DNA of 64,000 bases, taken from Gentiana macrophylla (lineage: Eukaryota > Streptophyta > Magnoliopsida > Gentianales > Gentianaceae). A program made the translations under genes and the position numbers. The number at the start of each line of letters is the position of its first letter. Position 1 is the first letter of the stretch. Below are positions 11,726 to 23,223 of the stretch, piece by piece. Where the stretch lies: the NCBI GenBank assembly GCA_026214975.1, contig CM047808.1, forward strand, positions 9,202,267 through 9,266,266, written 5' to 3'. Below the pieces are notes generated by a model. That model was given only the letters and a program-made list of their open reading frames with translations. It was not told where the DNA came from and did no database searches.

Positions 11726-13709
11726 TGTTGGAATAGTGTCCTAAACCCAATCGGGTTGGACCGGATCCGACCGGGTCGGATCATTTCTACTATTTCTTTA
11801 TGTTTGTACATATATTAAATGGCTTTTCTGTTGTCATATATTTGTTCTTTTAAAGAACCAATTGTGAATTGTTATATGATAACGTCCTTAGTATTAAACT
11901 GTGATAGAGAAACCATGATATGCGATTATGGTTGATGAGATCTCTAATCACTTTAATAAGTTTGATACTTAAATGTCTCTAGGCTGATGTACTATTAAAT
12001 AGGGCATTGATAGTATAAACAGACTCAGCACGTATTAGATGTCTTCTGTCTTTAAGTAAGGCGAGGATAGATCTCATCTATCAAAGTGTAGAGACACTTG
12101 GACTGTACGTGGACGTGTATTAGAGAATGCGTACGTTAGACTGACCCACTTACACGGATAAGTGTCACACTATGTGGCAGTTGTGTAATTATCCTTAGGA
12201 CCGGAGTCTTCATGGCATCACGGTGTGGATTGTCATGCTTTGACACTATTGAGGTTTCCACAACCACGGGCGATCATGCGGTAGTGATTGGGTATGATAC
12301 TGAAGCATGCGGAGTATACATGATTGGTCGTCCGGGAATCGCGTATCCTATGATTGGGATCGAATATCCGAAATGGCCTTCTTATAAGGAATGTCATGTT
12401 CTCGTGAATCTTTGCAAAGTGGGAGTAAACGAGTTACTTTGAGAGAGCATGATATCCAGATTATAAGATACGGTCGTTAATGTTTGACACTCGACGTACG
12501 ACCGTATGGATATTATTACAGCGATAGGATTGTAAGTTACACGGTAACTGTTTCACATGAAAGGTAGTAGTCATTGCATTTGACTCTTCCGATGATTGGG
12601 GGTCACGGTGTGTTGCTAGACGCTATCCCGTGATCGTTAGGCATGAAGGGCATTTTAAGTAATTTGCACTTTGCGTCTCACGGCCAACATATTCGAAGCC
12701 TATCGGGTCACACATAAGAACATCTAGCCGGATTAAAATGTGGTTATAGATGATAACCAAATAAGGAAAGTTTATCTCGTGCTATAAAGGTTATAGTGGT
12801 AAATTAATATGGTGGTATTTATTTATTATGAATAAATTAAATACAAGATATTAATAATATTATATTAATTAAAGAATATTCCGGAAGCCAATTTATTGGC
12901 TAAAGGGGGGCGCATATATTATTGTGTATAAGATACACTTGGATTGTGCAATTTAATTAATGGTATTACCATATATTAATATTAGATATTAATATATATA
13001 CATATATTTGCATACATGCGTGTACCATGCATATATGTAATATGCATGTGCACTTGTGTAATAAATATATTTATTAATAGATTTATATGTGTAATTTATA
13101 TATATGTGATATATACACATGTGTAAATTGATTTATGGTAATAAGATAAATATTGTCAATATATGATCTTGACAATATCTTGGGAATATTCAATATAAGA
13201 TATTGACAATATCCTAGATTTATTTAATATGAGATATTATAATAAATGAGATAAATCAATCAAATATATTTTCCTTATTTTATTGGAGAAAGGTTTTCTT
13301 CCTTTCTACTCTTCTTTGGGGCGCCACTTTCCCTATAAAAAGGAAGTGGGTGTCAAGCTCTTTTGTACATCACAATTGCAAGAACTAATAGTTCTTGTGT
13401 AAAATAGAGAGCATCATATTGAGAGTTGGAGAGAGGGGAAAAAGGCCGGTCTAGCAACCGGAGTTTTCCAATAGCAATCCATGATGGGATTCCGGCGGGG
13501 TGTTCGTGTGGACTAGCGGTAGAGGCCGAACACTTGGGCGGCTCTATGCAGAACTACTCTCCTTAGACGGTCAAAGCGTCGATCTTATAGATCAACCAAG
13601 GTAACCACCGTCTACTACTCGTTTGTTTATTGCTTAAACGAAGTCGATCTTGGGTAAAAGGAAATCAAAATTTTAAATTCCGCTGCGTTCCCGCGTAGAT
13701 TTCCTAACA
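11726..13709 (+). repeat. 3' LTR of copia 2
   Basis: 1984 bp and nearly identical to 4293-6262. The TATAAAA is at 13334-13340. It ends CCTAACA and is followed by the target duplication GGTTT. Confidence 0.95.
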
Positions 13710-14410
13710 GGTTTGTCACCTTCATAGATGACCACACCAGAATCACATGGCTGTTCTTGATGAAAGATAAATCTGAAGTTGGAACCATCTTCCAAGAGTT
13801 CTATAACATGGTATCCACTCAATTTTACATTAAGATTAAACTCTTAAAAATAGATAATGCCTGGAATACTATGAGTCCAACCTTGGCACCTTCCTCGAAT
13901 GATAAGGGAATTGTTCACACTAGTAGTGTGTGTAGACACCTCGGCAAATGGGGTTCTTTGAGAGGAAGAACATGCACTCACCTGGAGATGGCTAGATCGG
14001 TCATGTTCACCACCCATGTGCCTAAATACATGTGGGGTGAAGCTATATTAATGACCACATATCTCGATCAATAGGTTACCCAAACAGGTGTTAGGATTCA
14101 AGACCCTATCCAAACCCCTGCCGACAACTCACCCTGTCCTCATCTCATTCTTTGACCTACCTCTAAAAATCTTTGGATGTCTTGTATTTGTCTCGCATTC
14201 ATGCCCAACATAGAAGCAAACTCGACCCCAAAGCTCATAAGTGCATTTTTCTTGGTTATGCCAAACACAGAAGGGCTACATGTGTTATTCCCCCACCGAC
14301 AAAAGATTCTACAACTCTATGGATGTCAAGTTCTTTGAAAAACTCCGCACTACAAAGAACCCCTGCTAAGATCATCACAGATGGAAACTCGATTGAAGCG
14401 TAAACTCTTC
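13710..14410 (+). pseudogene. Copia 1 integrase, C-terminal part
   Basis: Immediately after copia 2 the copia 1 integrase reading resumes (VTFIDDHTRITW) in the frame expected if the insertion and one GGTTT are removed. The catalytic core then decays: the second catalytic Asp region reads LKIDNAW, and the glutamate region is frameshifted. MFTTHVPKYMWGEAI is clear at 14005-14050. A stop follows at 14072. The C-terminal segment with SKLDPKAHKCIFLGYA is at 14220-14265. Two or more frameshifts and stops are present. Confidence 0.88.
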
Positions 14411-14859
14411 CCTCTCCTTATAGTCCTCTAACTCCAACCTGCACCTTCCAGGTGAGGAACTTGAGGCCTTGCCAATCCTCTACCAACTCCTAATATCCAA
14501 AGCAACCTAATGAGTCTCATCGCCTCCTAACCCCGATCTCCATACACTCATCGAACCTCTCGCAACCCGCCGATACTCCCCAAACTCCCGAACTCTTTGA
14601 TATGCCTCAAGCAACCCACTCGATACTCCTAAACTGGGCTGATGTTGATAATGGACTCCATTCTGTGTCCGAAGTGGGAAAGAGATCATGTATCGACCAC
14701 TCTATCCATAATTATGTGTCATATAATCACTTGTCATCCTGGTTTTGCCATGTTTACACTGGACTTGGACACTCATTCCATTCCTAAGAATATACAGAAG
14801 CTCTCAAACATGACAGGTGGAAGGCAAATTGTTAAAACTCGAAATGATCGCACTCATTG

Positions 14860-15570
14860 ACAATCATACTTGGGATCTCACCACTCTCCCACAAGGAAAG
14901 AAGGCGGTCAGATTGTAAATGGCTTTTCACCATCAAGTACAATGTCGATAGTACTATTGACAAGTACAAAGCTAGGATCAAGTTGCAAGGGCTTCACTCA
15001 AACATATGGACTTGACTACAAAGAGACATTTGCACCTGTGGCAAAGCTCAACACAGTTAGGGTGCTGATCTCCTTGGATGTCCAACTTGACTGGCCACTC
15101 TATCAATTGGACATCAAGAATGCCTTCCTAAATGGTGATCACACCGAGGAAGTTTATATGATCAGTACATCCTGGCTTTACCAACCTCACACTCGCGGAA
15201 AGTTTGTAAACCGAGAAAATCTCTGTATGGCCAGGCAGTCCCAAGAGCATGGTTTGGCAAACTTACTACTGTGGTTAAAGCTGCTGGGTATCATCAGTGC
15301 AACTCAGATCACACAATTTTTATTAAAACAACCAATAAGAGAAGATCCATCCTTATTGTCTATGTGGATGATATCATCCTTACTGGTGATGACCCTGCTG
15401 AGATCCAACACTTGAAGACCCTACTGGCAAAGGTATTTCAAGTTAAAGATTTGGGCTACCTCAAGTACTTCCTTGGCATGGAAATAGCAAGAAGCACCGG
15501 GGTATCTCAAGATATCATAGGAAGTATGTCTTTGGACTCCATCAAAAAGAAAGCGGCATGCTAGGTCGCA
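14860..15570 (+). pseudogene. Copia 1 reverse transcriptase
   Basis: Copia RT on the plus strand. The motif DYKETFAPVAKLNTVR lies near 15013, followed by QLDIKNAFLNGDHTEEVYM. The catalytic YVDDIILTGDD box is intact at 15361-15393 but in a different frame. DLGYLKYFLGMEI follows at 15449. At least one frameshift (about 15175-15270) and one stop (15562) break it. The region 14411-14860, between integrase and RT, is the usual variable linker and shows no motif. Confidence 0.9.
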
Positions 15571-16319
15571 AACCAACTATCTCCCAGAGACCCCCAGTAA
15601 TCCTTTGGTACATGGTAATGTTGCTGTAAGAAAGGAACAATATTAGAGACTTGTAGGGAAACTCATTTATCTCTCTCATACAAGACCTGATATTTCATAT
15701 GGAGTTAGCCTTGTCAGTCAGTTCATGCATTGCCCTCACCGAGCACCATTGGGATGTTGTCTGATGTAATACTCGGATACTTGAAATCCACTCTGGCCAG
15801 GGCTTACACTTCACTAAGTTCATCGTGCAGATCAAGAAAGGTCTATCTTGATCTTGATCGATCATTTGGTTGCCACATAGACAGAAGATCTACCACAGGC
15901 TATTGCTCATATGTATGGGGTAATCTTGTCACTTGGAGGAGCAAGAAACAACCAACTGTCTCTAGAAGCGGTCGTTTCGAACTCGTGGCACCTTTGGTTT
16001 TGGGTATTTGTGAAGCATTATGGCTGAAAAGAGTTCTTACTGACCTTCAGCAGACCCTTCAGCAACCTATCATACTCTGTTGTGACAATAATTTAGCATT
16101 ATGCAAGGCAGAGGATCCAGTCTATCATGATAAAACCAAACATGTGGACGTTGACAGACATTTCCTTAAAGAGAAGATTGATGCCAAGATCATTCAACTT
16201 CAGTATGTTCCCTCAGCAGACCAAAATGCTGATATTCTCACCAAGGCAATTCCACCACTTATGTTCAGTAGACTGAGTAGCAAACTTGGCTGTATTGATA
16301 TATACAACCCAGTTTGAGG
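15571..16319 (+). pseudogene. Copia 1 RNase H
   Basis: The copia RNase H end is readable from about 15730: RRSTTGYCSYVWG at 15890, then LCCDNNLALC at 16075 and HDKTKHVDVDRHFLKEKI at 16126. It ends at a stop at 16315-16317, just before the purine tract. Upstream, 15600-15730 contains a displaced segment of the RT/RNase H connection (LIYLSHTRPDIS at about 15664). The frame changes at about 15730. Non-functional because of upstream breaks. Confidence 0.88.
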
Positions 16320-16322
16320 GGG

Positions 16323-16625
16323 GTGGAAATATTATCATATCTATGTCAATTATGTAACATGAATCATATCGATGGCACTTATGTAACATGACATATTAAT
16401 TGTATTATATAAACAATTAATATGTCATAAAGTAACTCTATTTTGTCCTATTATGTAATAGCCGACTCTAGCAATTAATACTAGCCGGCTCTAGTAACTT
16501 TTACTTTACTAGCTAGGACCTTCTCATTCACACATGTAACTTGTATCTATTTATACCCATTCTTTAGACATGAATAAACAAGTTGAAGTTTACTCAAGTA
16601 TTATTACTTTCTCAAACTCTCTTCA
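16323..16625 (+). repeat. 3' LTR of copia 1
   Basis: Matches 2236-2540; ends CTCTCTTCA, followed by CAAAG. The G-rich tract TTGAGGGGGG directly upstream is the polypurine tract. Confidence 0.93.
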
Positions 16626-16630
16626 CAAAG

Positions 16631-16924
16631 CAAACTTGAAGAAAGAGCTGCAAAGAACACCTTCAACTCCAACAAAACCCTTGAAGAAACTTGATGAACT
16701 TTGTATCAAAACGATCCTCGTTTCCTCACGATTCCGATGTCCTACTTGAATCTGAAAACCGTCAAGAAACCACTTAAAATTCTGAAGGGGAAATCTTGCT
16801 CTTTTATTTTGCTCTCAAAGCCTTGCAGGAAAAGTGTTTTCAAAGTTCTGATAACTTACACCAAATAGTGGGAGGTTTATTTCCAAATAAAACCTCTCCC
16901 CACTATTTACTCCACTAAACCTTT
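16631..16924. repeat. Y block, first copy, right part
   Basis: Continues the Y sequence interrupted by copia 1 and matches 54016-54308. It ends in a strong hairpin (16864-16908: AATAGTGGGAGG against CCTCTCCCCACTATT). After 16924 the two Y copies diverge. The stretch 16925-16975 is unassigned. Confidence 0.8.
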
Positions 16925-16975
16925 TCAGAGTTCATTATTATAGTGAATTGTTGTTTACATAATTAAACCACTATC

Positions 16976-17512
16976 CGAGTTTAACCTTGATAGTGTCATG
17001 GACATTTTGACAAGAAACACACAACCTTGTATAATGAGACCTACACAAGTCTTTGGTGAACATACTTCAAACATGCGTATGATTATCACATGAATTATGC
17101 CACCGATCGCAAAATAACATTGATCAATGGGCCTACGACACAATATGCTAGAGGACAAGACATGTCCCGCACCTACTATCTCCTAGTCACAAACATTAAC
17201 GCCCGATCCCGACACCGAGTCCTTATCCAGAAAAGCGTTCGCTCATATAATATTAAATAAATCAATATTATATGTAAGCCTCACACGTCAGACGAGTTTA
17301 GCATTAATGGAAGCTAAAAGACTCGGGGTTTTTTTTTTTGAAACAACGAGAATGGAAATACAACATCTAAAGATAGAAAGATAACTAAAACAACCACAAC
17401 CAACTTACAATCGTACGATGTTTAAAAGAAAAACAACAACGTTATCTTACAAGAGTTTCCAAAGAAAAGTACAATAAGTCTTACAGAAGTAAAACAACAT
17501 TGTCTTGTACAC
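16976..17512. repeat. X block, second copy, truncated
   Basis: Contains one diverged 210-bp monomer (to about 17175), then the spacer matching 579-917. The last 120 bp of X are missing: at 17512 the sequence jumps into the integrase of element A. The differences from the first copy are largely 1-4 nt deletions. Confidence 0.8.
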
Positions 17513-18050
17513 TGCCTCCACCCATTTCGAAACATAGTCAACGCAGACTAAGATGTATTTGTTGCCACACGATTATGGGAAAGGTCCCATAAAATCGATG
17601 CCCCATACATCAAAGACTTCGCACTCTAAGATGGGTTTTAAGGGCATGTCGAAACGCCTTGTCGAGTTCGGTTCTTTGACACCTATCGCAAGCTTTCTGT
17701 AAGGCTTCGTATCCTTAAAGATTGTAGGCCAATAGAAACCGGGTGGAAGATCTTCGCAACCGTTTTCCAAGGACCAAAGTGACCACTGTGGGTCCACTAT
17801 GGCATTGCTCGATAATCTCTTGTTGCTCAGATTCAGAACGATCTCCTAAGCAAACCATCTTTGCAGATCTTGAAGCAGATAAGGTTCATCCCAAACGAAA
17901 TATTTCATATCGAGAAGAACTTCTTCTTCTCACGATCACGACATCTCGGGTCAAGGTAACGGGCATGAAGGTAATTCACAATGGACGAATACCATGGAAC
18001 ATCGAGAGCGGCCATCGATCAACATGATGTTTTTAGAGGAAAGTAAAGAT
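17513..18050 (-). pseudogene. Element A integrase, N-terminal fragment
   Basis: Minus-strand reading of gypsy integrase: FYWPTIFKD, then [24 protein letters not shown] split over 17573-17797, and [17 protein letters not shown] at 17513-17570, each readable in part. The first catalytic Asp (GIDFMG) is present. The zinc-binding domain lies at about 17660-17800 with frame changes. The second Asp and Glu are lost at the truncation. Compare element B at 34520-34960. Confidence 0.82.
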
Positions 18051-19500
18051 CTATATCTTGAGGATCACCCTTTCCTCACTTATCATCCTAGAGACATGAT
18101 CCGCCACTACGTTCTCAACGCCTTCTTATCTTTGATTTGAACGTCAAACTCTTGGAGGTCGGATATCCAACGCAGATGTAGCGGTTTAGCTTCCTTTTGG
18201 TCATGAGATAACGCAAGGCGGCGTGATGATCACCCACACAATCACTTGAGCACCTAGCAAGTAACTACGAAACTTATCCATAGCAAAGACTACGGCTAAT
18301 AATTCCTTTTCGGTGGTTGTGTAGTTAACTTGAGAAGGATTCGATGTGTGATCGGCATAATAGATAGGTCGAACTTTCCATTAAGCTTTTGCTCCTAAGA
18401 TCGCACCAACAAAGATAGTTGGATGCATCGCATATAAGCTCAAAAAAGGCGAGTTCCAATCGGGTGAAATAAGAATTGGAGCGGATATTAACCGATTCTT
18501 GAGCTCCTCAAACGCTTGCTTGCGGTTTTCATCGAAATTGAACTCAACGTCTTCCTTGAGCGAGTAGATAGGGGCTTGGCTACTTTGGAAAAATCTTGGA
18601 TGAATCTCCCATAGAAACCGACATGTCCGAGGAAACCTCGACTTCGCGTACATTCTTAGGATAACTCATCTTCTCAATGGCTTCTACCTTGGCCCTATCT
18701 ACTTTTTTACCTTTGGCGGACACTTTGTGGCCAAGAACTATCCCCTTCATCGACCATAAAATGGCATTTTTCCCAATTGAGTACTAAGTCCTTTTCCACA
18801 CATCTAGACAACACTGATCAAGATTATTGAGGCAATCATCGAAGGATTGACCAAAGACGAGAAATCATCCATAAAAATCTCCATGCACTTTTCAACTAGC
18901 CCGTCAAAGATTGCCATCATACACCTTTGAAAGGTAGCAGGGGCATTGCATAGACCAAATGGCATCCGCCTGTAGGCGAATGTACCATAAGGGCAAGTGA
19001 AAGTGGTCTTCTCTTGGTCAACAGGATCGATGGGTATCTGGAAGTATCCTGAATATCCATCCAGAAGCGAGTAGAATGCGCGCGCCCGCTGTGACGCTCA
19101 AGCATCTCGGGTCTATGAATGGAAGGGAAAATGATCTTTCGGTGTGACCTCATTGAGTTTTCTATAGTCAATCTGAGACTTATAGCCTGTGTAACGAGCC
19201 TCAATGCTATCTCCTCTCCCTTCTCATTTTTCTCAATCGTAATTCCACCTTTTTTGGGAACTACTTGAGTCGGGGAAACCCATTCACTGTCAGCAATGGC
19301 GTAAATGATCCCCATATCTAGAAGCTTGATAATTTCCTTCTTGACTACCTCTTGCATGTGAGGGTTGAGTCTTCTCTGAGGCTGTCTAACTCGTTTTGCA
19401 CCCTCCTCGCCTTGATTTTGTGCATCTGAGATGTCGGGAGATATCCTCGGATATCTCCCACCGCCATCCAAAGGCTTTTTCATTTTTTGCGCAAGACGTT
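18051..19500 (-). pseudogene. Element A reverse transcriptase and RNase H
   Basis: RT starts upstream at about 19420 (RQPQRRLNPHMQEVVKKEI, then ADSEWVSPTQVVPKKGG at 19280-19330). The palm box reads FMDDF near 18868-18882. RNase H-linker sequence follows (ENRKQAFEELKNRL at 18495-18540). Frames change at least four times, for example after KGEEIALRLV. In a gypsy element these enzymes copy the RNA in the particle. This copy is dead. Confidence 0.87.
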
Positions 19501-19591
19501 TAACAATTTAAGCTCTTCTATACGAGATAGCTTGGCAGAGATGATCAAAGGAAGCTTGTCACCTTCTCTTAAAAACACATACTTAAGATGT

Positions 19592-20650
19592 TTAGGCAAC
19601 GGCTTCGAAGACCAAATCTACGGGAGGATCCTCTAGACTTGATTTAAGATCGCCACTCTTCAACTCAACATCGCCGAGCTTACTCGGTGGTCCCATCGCC
19701 AAGGCTTCTTCTCTTAGCTCATCCTCAAATTCAGCTGCTAGCTGGTCTAGATTGACCACACCATGCTTATTCAGATTATCGATCAATCGCTCATATTCTG
19801 CTTCTACAGCCAAGACTTGCGTATCCATGGAGTCATTGAAGTCATCAGACGTCTCTTCAATGTAACAACCGGTTGGAGATCCAGAAGGTACATTGATAGA
19901 TTTAGAAACACTATAACTCACCTCCTGGTCACCAACTCGAATGGTCACATGCCCACCATCACAATCGATGAGGGCTCTAGTTTGTAGATAGAAAAGGTCT
20001 TCCGAGAATCAAAGGGACACTTTCACTTTTCTCAATATCCAAGACGTACATCACCAACCTGAAAGGTAAACCTATCTATTTGAACCAATACGCCCTTAGG
20101 ATCCTCAAGCTTTCTTAGAGGACCTATCGAATCGCAAGTTCATGGTCGTGGGTTCTAGAAGACTTTGTAAACCAAATTTGCTTGCACATGAGATAATGGC
20201 ATCAAGTCGATAGATGCACCCAGGTCACATAAGGAATTTGGGAAGACTAGTCCTCCCATCTGCAATATGAGCACAAATTTTCCTGGGTCGCTTCTCTTGA
20301 TTGGTAAGCTTTCATAATTGACCAGAGAACACTCCTTACCAACTGCTTGATCCATTCCTGCTAACTTCTTCTTGGAAGATACAACATCCTTGATGAACTT
20401 TGTATACTTAGGCATCTCGACCAAGACCTCGGATAATGGCAGATTTACCTGAGTATTTTTCAGAAGGTTTAGCACCTTCTCGTACTTTTTGTCTTCAACC
20501 AATGGAATGTTGCTCTTCCTTGGTGGAAACGGAAGCTTCTTGAGATCACTCTCGAAAAGACTTTCTTTGAGGATGCGCGATAGCTCTGTCTTCCAAATCC
20601 TTCCACCGCACCGTCTTTCGAAGCTTTCGTAGTCGTGGATCACCACGACT
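19592..20650 (-). pseudogene. Element A protease region
   Basis: The segment before protease (PFPPRKSNIPLVEDKKYEKV at about 20455-20515, then KYTKFIKDVVSSKKKL) is typical of Athila-like polyproteins. The aspartic protease motif LCDLGASIDLMP is at 20195-20235. The linker to RT is at 19592-19948 (IRVGDQEVSY, then acidic repeats). Frameshifts lie near 20150 and 19960. The intervening 20155-19950 region keeps scattered protease sequence. Confidence 0.86.
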
Positions 20651-22613
20651 TTCTTTCCCTTTTCGGGTCCTCAAGGGTCAGCCACTTGAGGATTTCCAAC
20701 TTGTTCGATCCTCGGGAACAAAGCCACCGAGGATTTCCAACCTTTTCACCTATCGAGGATCACCCACTGAATACTTGCTTGCGCCAAGGGGATGATGGGT
20801 GCTCAACTTCCCTCCCGCCTTATCAATGGCAGGAGGGGCTAGTGGTTTCCCTGAAAGCCAGGGGGACCACTCAGCTGTGTACCGCTTCTTAAACTCATTG
20901 TACTGGCTTCCTCTTGTCCATAGTGCATGGTTGGTACGAGGTCAAGACATTGGTCAGCCGCTTAAATCGGCTGAGCAAACATGACCGCCCTTAGATTTTT
21001 TTCGGTAAACCGGGCAAATGCCCCGGGGGTCTTGATGCTAACTGCTCAGCCAGTTGCCCTATCTGTCTTTCAAGGTTCTTATTGGTACTCATCAGGAGCT
21101 GAATGTTCTTGTTTTGCTCCTCTTTAAACGAGTTCCATTCAGCCTTGAGGTCATTGGAATTCGAGGGGCCTTGAGAATTTGAGAAATTTTGATTTTGTGG
21201 CTGGCTGGGCCGATTCTGATAATTGGAATTAGAAATGGAGGGCCAATTTTGATTAAACCTTTGTGTTTGATTGGAAAAATTAGAGTTTTGGTTCGAACCA
21301 AAACCAGGGTTTCTATTGAAGTTCGGGTTAGAATTAAAGTTCGAGTTTGGATTCTGATTGAAACTCGGATTCTGGCCGAAACTCTGATTTTGAGTATTAC
21401 TCTGGCCAGAGAATTGGTTGTTGAACCTAGGATTAGATTGGCCAGAAAAAGCATTCACTTCCGCGTTTTGTCCAATCATGGGACAGAAACGAGCAGTGTG
21501 CCCCGGATCATCACATACTTGGCATGTGATTGGATTATACTGTCCATTATTATGAACAGCGTTGACTTGATGAGCAGAGGGGGGTTGAAATTGACACTGG
21601 CTGAACACGTGGCCAGGTTGACAACAATTGTCGCAATACAGGACCTGAGAGTTCTGTGGAAACGAAAGAGTCTGATTACTCGGATTAGGAACAGTTTGGG
21701 ACGTTGTCAGTTGAGAGTTAGCCATTTGCTTTTGCAACATGGCAATCAGATTCTGCATAGTCACTTCCTCGACCTTGGGAGGAGGAGGAGGTGCCTGAAT
21801 AGCTTGATAGGATGGAGCATAGTTATATTTGGCAATGTCTTCGAACAATGCCCATCCTTCGTCTGGAGTCTTCTTCAAAAATGCCCCGCTTGAGATGAAC
21901 TATTGACCATGCCCTTAGTGAGCTCGGTCAATCCGCTTAAAGAATGTATGGACTTGCCTTTGCATCGGCAAACCATGGTGGGGACATTTTCGGAGGAGGA
22001 CTTGAACCTTTTCCAAACAATCAAAGAAAGATTCATTTTCCCGCCGATGGAATGTGAAGATTTCGTTCAAACATCGGGCCGTCTTTGATGGAGGGAAATA
22101 TTGACTCAAAATTCTCTTTCAAGTCCGGCCCAGTCGTAATGGATTCGAGGAGAGAGTGATACCACTCTAGTGCTTTCCCCGCAAGGAAAATGGGAAAAGT
22201 TTGAGCTTGATTGCGTCCTCACTTACACCTTGGATACGGGTAGTACCGCATATGTGTAGAAATGTGTGTAGGTGAGTGTGGGGGTTCTCAGATTGATAGC
22301 CGTGAAAAATCGATGCATGCTGCATCATCTGAATAAGTCCTGGCTTTAGCTCGAAAGTTTGAGCAGTAATGGCTGGCATAACAATCGCGGGGTTGATGGT
22401 GATCGTGCTGTGCATGGCATAGTCGGCCAACGTCCGTCTATCTTCCGCCGCCATTATTACTATTCTTTCGATTTCTCCGAAAGATAATGCTCAAACTCTT
22501 GATCTAGATCTGTTTTCTTCGTCGAACCGAAGTTTCCGCCTATTGGGTCGGACTATGGTCCGCCTCGGGTCGTGGGAGTAGATTAGTGGTCCCTTCTGAC
22601 TACGAGTTTGCAT
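20651..22613 (-). pseudogene. Element A gag
   Basis: Starts at an ATG at 22613 (MQTRSQKGPLIY). The same N-terminus is found in element B. The Gag core is at 21915-22454 in two frames (FHGYQSENPHTHLHTF; FFDCLEKVQVLLRKCPHH). A 295-codon open stretch (20991-21878) carries two zinc knuckles, CDNCCQPGHVFSQC and CQVCDDPGHTARFCP, then an Asn/Gln/Phe-rich low-complexity tract with many NPNF/NQN units. At least two frameshifts break it. Athila-type Gag is usually fused to pol. Confidence 0.87.
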
Positions 22614-23204
22614 ACACCGAGATCCAAGATCAAGTTGTTGAGCAAGAAAGAAAGAAGGAGAGAAAGAGAACTATAAACTAAGAAACTAACGACTTAAGCT
22701 AAAGACTTATAATCTAATCTAAGATCAAAACCTAGGGAAAAGAAAAGAAAAGAAGAAGTTGATAGAAGGAAAAGAGGAACGGACGGACGTCCAAAATTGT
22801 GGACGGCGTCGCCTCACTTTTCCGGATAGACGGGCGTCGTAAGTGTGAACGCCGTCTGCTCGCCGTAAATCGATTCAGATTGATGACGTTTCAGAGGACG
22901 GGCGTCCAGTAAACTAAACGCTCGTCCGACTGAAGCAAGAACTGGACGGGCGTCTGGTAGTACGGACGCTCGTCCAACTGGGCAGAAACGGATAGGAAAA
23001 ACAGAGCGTGGTAAACAGAAAACAGGGGATAAATTAGGAGCAAAGATTTTATATTAACTACTAGCAAAAACGCAATTAAAACGACAGAAATTTGAACAAA
23101 AACAACTAAACTACTAACCACAAACAGAAATTGAAAATATCTAACCTAAAAACAGGAATTGAAAGCAAAATACAAACTAGAACAAAAACTAGACAACCGT
23201 CCGG
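22614..23204 (-). other. Element A 5' leader with interrupted palindromes
   Basis: Untranslated leader between gag and primer site. It contains GGACG-GA-CGTCC at 22781-22792 and GGACG-GG-CGTCC at 22896-22907, plus degenerate versions to 22980. No coding signal. Confidence 0.7.
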
Positions 23205-23223
23205 TTCCCCGGCAACGGCGCCA
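23205..23223 (-). other. Primer binding site of element A (tRNA-Asp type)
   Basis: On the minus strand TGGCGCCGTTGCCGGGGAA lies 6 nt inside the LTR end. This is the tRNA-Asp-type site used by Athila and related plant gypsy elements. Confidence 0.9.

Larger units (their letters stand above)
4293..13709 (+). mobile_element. Copia element 2, large-LTR, largely non-coding, inserted in copia 1
   Basis: LTRs at 4293-6262 and 11726-13709 run TGTTGG...CTAACA and are nearly identical. Target duplication GGTTT lies at 4288-4292 and 13710-13714. An iMet-type primer site (6266) follows the 5' LTR, and a purine tract (AAGTGGGAGA) precedes the 3' LTR. The 5.5-kb interior has no long open frame; only scraps of copia pol are recognisable. 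It therefore looks like a non-autonomous element that depends on proteins from a relative. A further LTR fragment is at 58610-59229, so the family is present in several copies. Confidence 0.94.
2236..16625 (+). mobile_element. Copia element 1, complete but decayed, split by copia 2
   Basis: A Ty1/copia LTR retrotransposon on the plus strand with 305-bp LTRs (2236-2540 and about 16323-16625). An iMet-type primer binding site follows the 5' LTR and a purine tract precedes the 3' LTR. Target duplication CAAAG lies at 2231-2235 and 16626-16630, and the uninterrupted site is visible near 54000-54030. Gag, protease, integrase, RT and RNase H appear in copia order, all frame-broken. A second element (4293-13709) sits in the integrase. 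Without it, copia 1 would be about 5 kb, a usual copia length. Inactive as sequenced. Confidence 0.95.

Noticed and set aside
21189..21893. Plus-strand open frame of 234 codons
   Set aside because: It is antisense to the well-supported gag of element A (zinc knuckles on the minus strand) and consists of low-complexity Arg/Ile/Leu repeats created by the Asn-rich tract.
22781..22907. Palindromes as restriction-modification or operator sites
   Set aside because: Plant retrotransposon leader; no bacterial context. Treated as a regulatory or structural motif.
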